NCBI GenBank assembly: GCA_947479185.1
Contig: CANJYY010000185.1
Span: 1 to 5,898 of the forward strand
Direction: 5' to 3'
DNA from: Caulobacteraceae bacterium
GTDB taxonomy: Bacteria > Pseudomonadota > Alphaproteobacteria > Caulobacterales > Caulobacteraceae
Length of the DNA stretch: 5,898 nt
How positions within the stretch are numbered: the first letter of the stretch is position 1; each line of letters begins with the position of its first letter. The notes under the pieces were generated by a model. That model had not been told where the DNA came from, did not search any database, and saw only the letters and a program-made list of their open reading frames with translations. Made by a program: the position numbers and the translations under genes. This document shows, in pieces, positions 5,076 through 5,898 of this stretch.

Positions 5076-5898
5076 TTACATGCCCAGTTCGCGGTCGTTC
5101 TTGCCGGCCGCGCGACCCTCGGCCCACTCCGCTTCCAGCGCCTTGAACTCCTGACGGCGGGGTCCGAGGTAGCCGAACAGGAAGGCCGCGACCTTGCGCT
5201 GCTGGATCTCTTCGCTGCCCTCGGTGATGCGGTAGCGGCGGTGGTGGCGATAGATGTGCTCGAACGCCTTGTGCCGGCTGTAGCCCATGCCGCCGTGCAC
5301 CTGCATGGCGCGGTCGGCCGCTTCGCAGCAGAGGCGGTTGCCCCAGTAGTTGCAGATCGAGACCTTGTCGGAGATCTCCCGCTCGATGGTCTTGTGGTCC
5401 ATCGTGTCCATCTGCCAGGCCGTCTGACGGATCAGCAGGCGCAGCATCTCGCACTGGGCGTGAAGCTCGACGAGCGGGAACTGGATCGCCTGGTTGTCGC
5501 TCAGCGCCTTGCCGAACGGCTTGCGCATGCGCGCGTACTTCACACTCTCTTCTATGCAGTAGACCGCCGCGCCCAGCGAACTGGCCGCCTGACGGATGCG
5601 GTTCTGGTGCACGAACGACTGGCCGAGGCCGAGGCCCCGGTCGACCTGGCCCCAGTAGCTGTCCTCGGGGATCCAGCAGTCAAACGAGATGCGCGGGTGA
5701 TCGGTGGGCATGTTGAAGGTCCACATCCACTCCTCGATCTTGATCTGCTCGCGGGGCACGAGGAAGCAGGTGATGCCGAGGGCGTCGCCGTCCTTGCCGC
5801 TGGTGCGGGCGAAGACCATCACGTGGGTGACCACGTGCATGCCGGTGGTCCACATCTTCTCGCCCTTGATGCGCCAGCCGGGCTTGCCGTCCTTCACC
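5076..5898 (-). CDS. Acyl-CoA dehydrogenase, C-terminal part (N-terminus beyond window)
   Basis: The frame is open at the right edge and ends with TAA. The visible part is 273 residues, whereas the family is usually about 380-420, so the N-terminal helical domain and the true start are outside the window. The GTG near 5897 is an internal codon. Seen in order: KGEKMWTTG (fragment residues 11-19, the flavin-contacting W-x-T segment of the beta domain), the beta domain to about 85, then the C-terminal helical domain with ARMRKPFGKALSDNQAIQF (122-140), MQVHGGMGY (198-206) and YRITEGSEEIQ (222-232). E226 in that last motif aligns with the catalytic base (Glu376 of medium-chain acyl-CoA dehydrogenase). 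The family oxidises acyl-CoA thioesters at the alpha-beta carbons with FAD and passes electrons to ETF. The chain length or substrate cannot be told. The charged C-terminal tail EAEWAEGRAAGKNDRELGM is an extension after the core. It is cotranscribed with the GFA gene. Confidence 0.93.
   Translation of the reverse strand, partial: VKDGKPGWRIKGEKMWTTGMHVVTHVMVFARTSGKDGDALGITCFLVPREQIKIEEWMWTFNMPTDHPRISFDCWIPEDSYWGQVDRGLGLGQSFVHQNRIRQAASSLGAAVYCIEESVKYARMRKPFGKALSDNQAIQFPLVELHAQCEMLRLLIRQTAWQMDTMDHKTIEREISDKVSICNYWGNRLCCEAADRAMQVHGGMGYSRHKAFEHIYRHHRRYRITEGSEEIQQRKVAAFLFGYLGPRRQEFKALEAEWAEGRAAGKNDRELGM

Overview
This is a GC-rich bacterial window, most likely from an alphaproteobacterium of the Caulobacter/Phenylobacterium type. 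That placement is an inference from the composition, the gene families and a characteristic intergenic palindromic repeat; no marker gene proves it. I see seven protein genes, two of them cut by the window edges. There are no RNA genes, CRISPR arrays or insertion sequences.

Layout. From the left edge to 1134 (+ strand) lies the C-terminal two thirds of an amidohydrolase of the N-acyl-D-amino-acid deacylase type. It converges on a block of minus-strand genes. The 112-base gap between them is almost filled by two 45-base copies of one palindromic repeat in inverted orientation. All other genes are on the minus strand. In transcription order they are: an acyl-CoA dehydrogenase (N-terminus beyond the right edge), a GFA-family zinc protein, a LemA lipoprotein, a YgcG-type secreted TPM protein, a second membrane-embedded TPM protein, a small spermidine-synthase-like protein and a DUF1330 protein.

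How the genes work together. The acyl-CoA dehydrogenase and GFA genes are 13 bases apart and probably cotranscribed. After an 80-base gap, the LemA, YgcG-like, TPM and spermidine-synthase-like genes follow with stop-to-start gaps of only 1, 1 and 4 bases, so they look like one translationally coupled operon. DUF1330 follows 47 bases later and may be its last gene. LemA next to TPM proteins is a recurring envelope module of poorly understood function. Here it holds a predicted lipoprotein, an exported and membrane-anchored TPM protein with a Gly-rich tail, and a TPM protein whose domain is split by membrane helices. The tightly attached spermidine-synthase-like gene is the least expected member. 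Two of the four coupled genes appear to start with TTG.

The window is mostly ordinary chromosomal housekeeping and accessory metabolism. The points most worth checking are the inverted pair of palindromic repeats and the LemA/TPM/spermidine-synthase-like operon. I found no convincing wholly new system.
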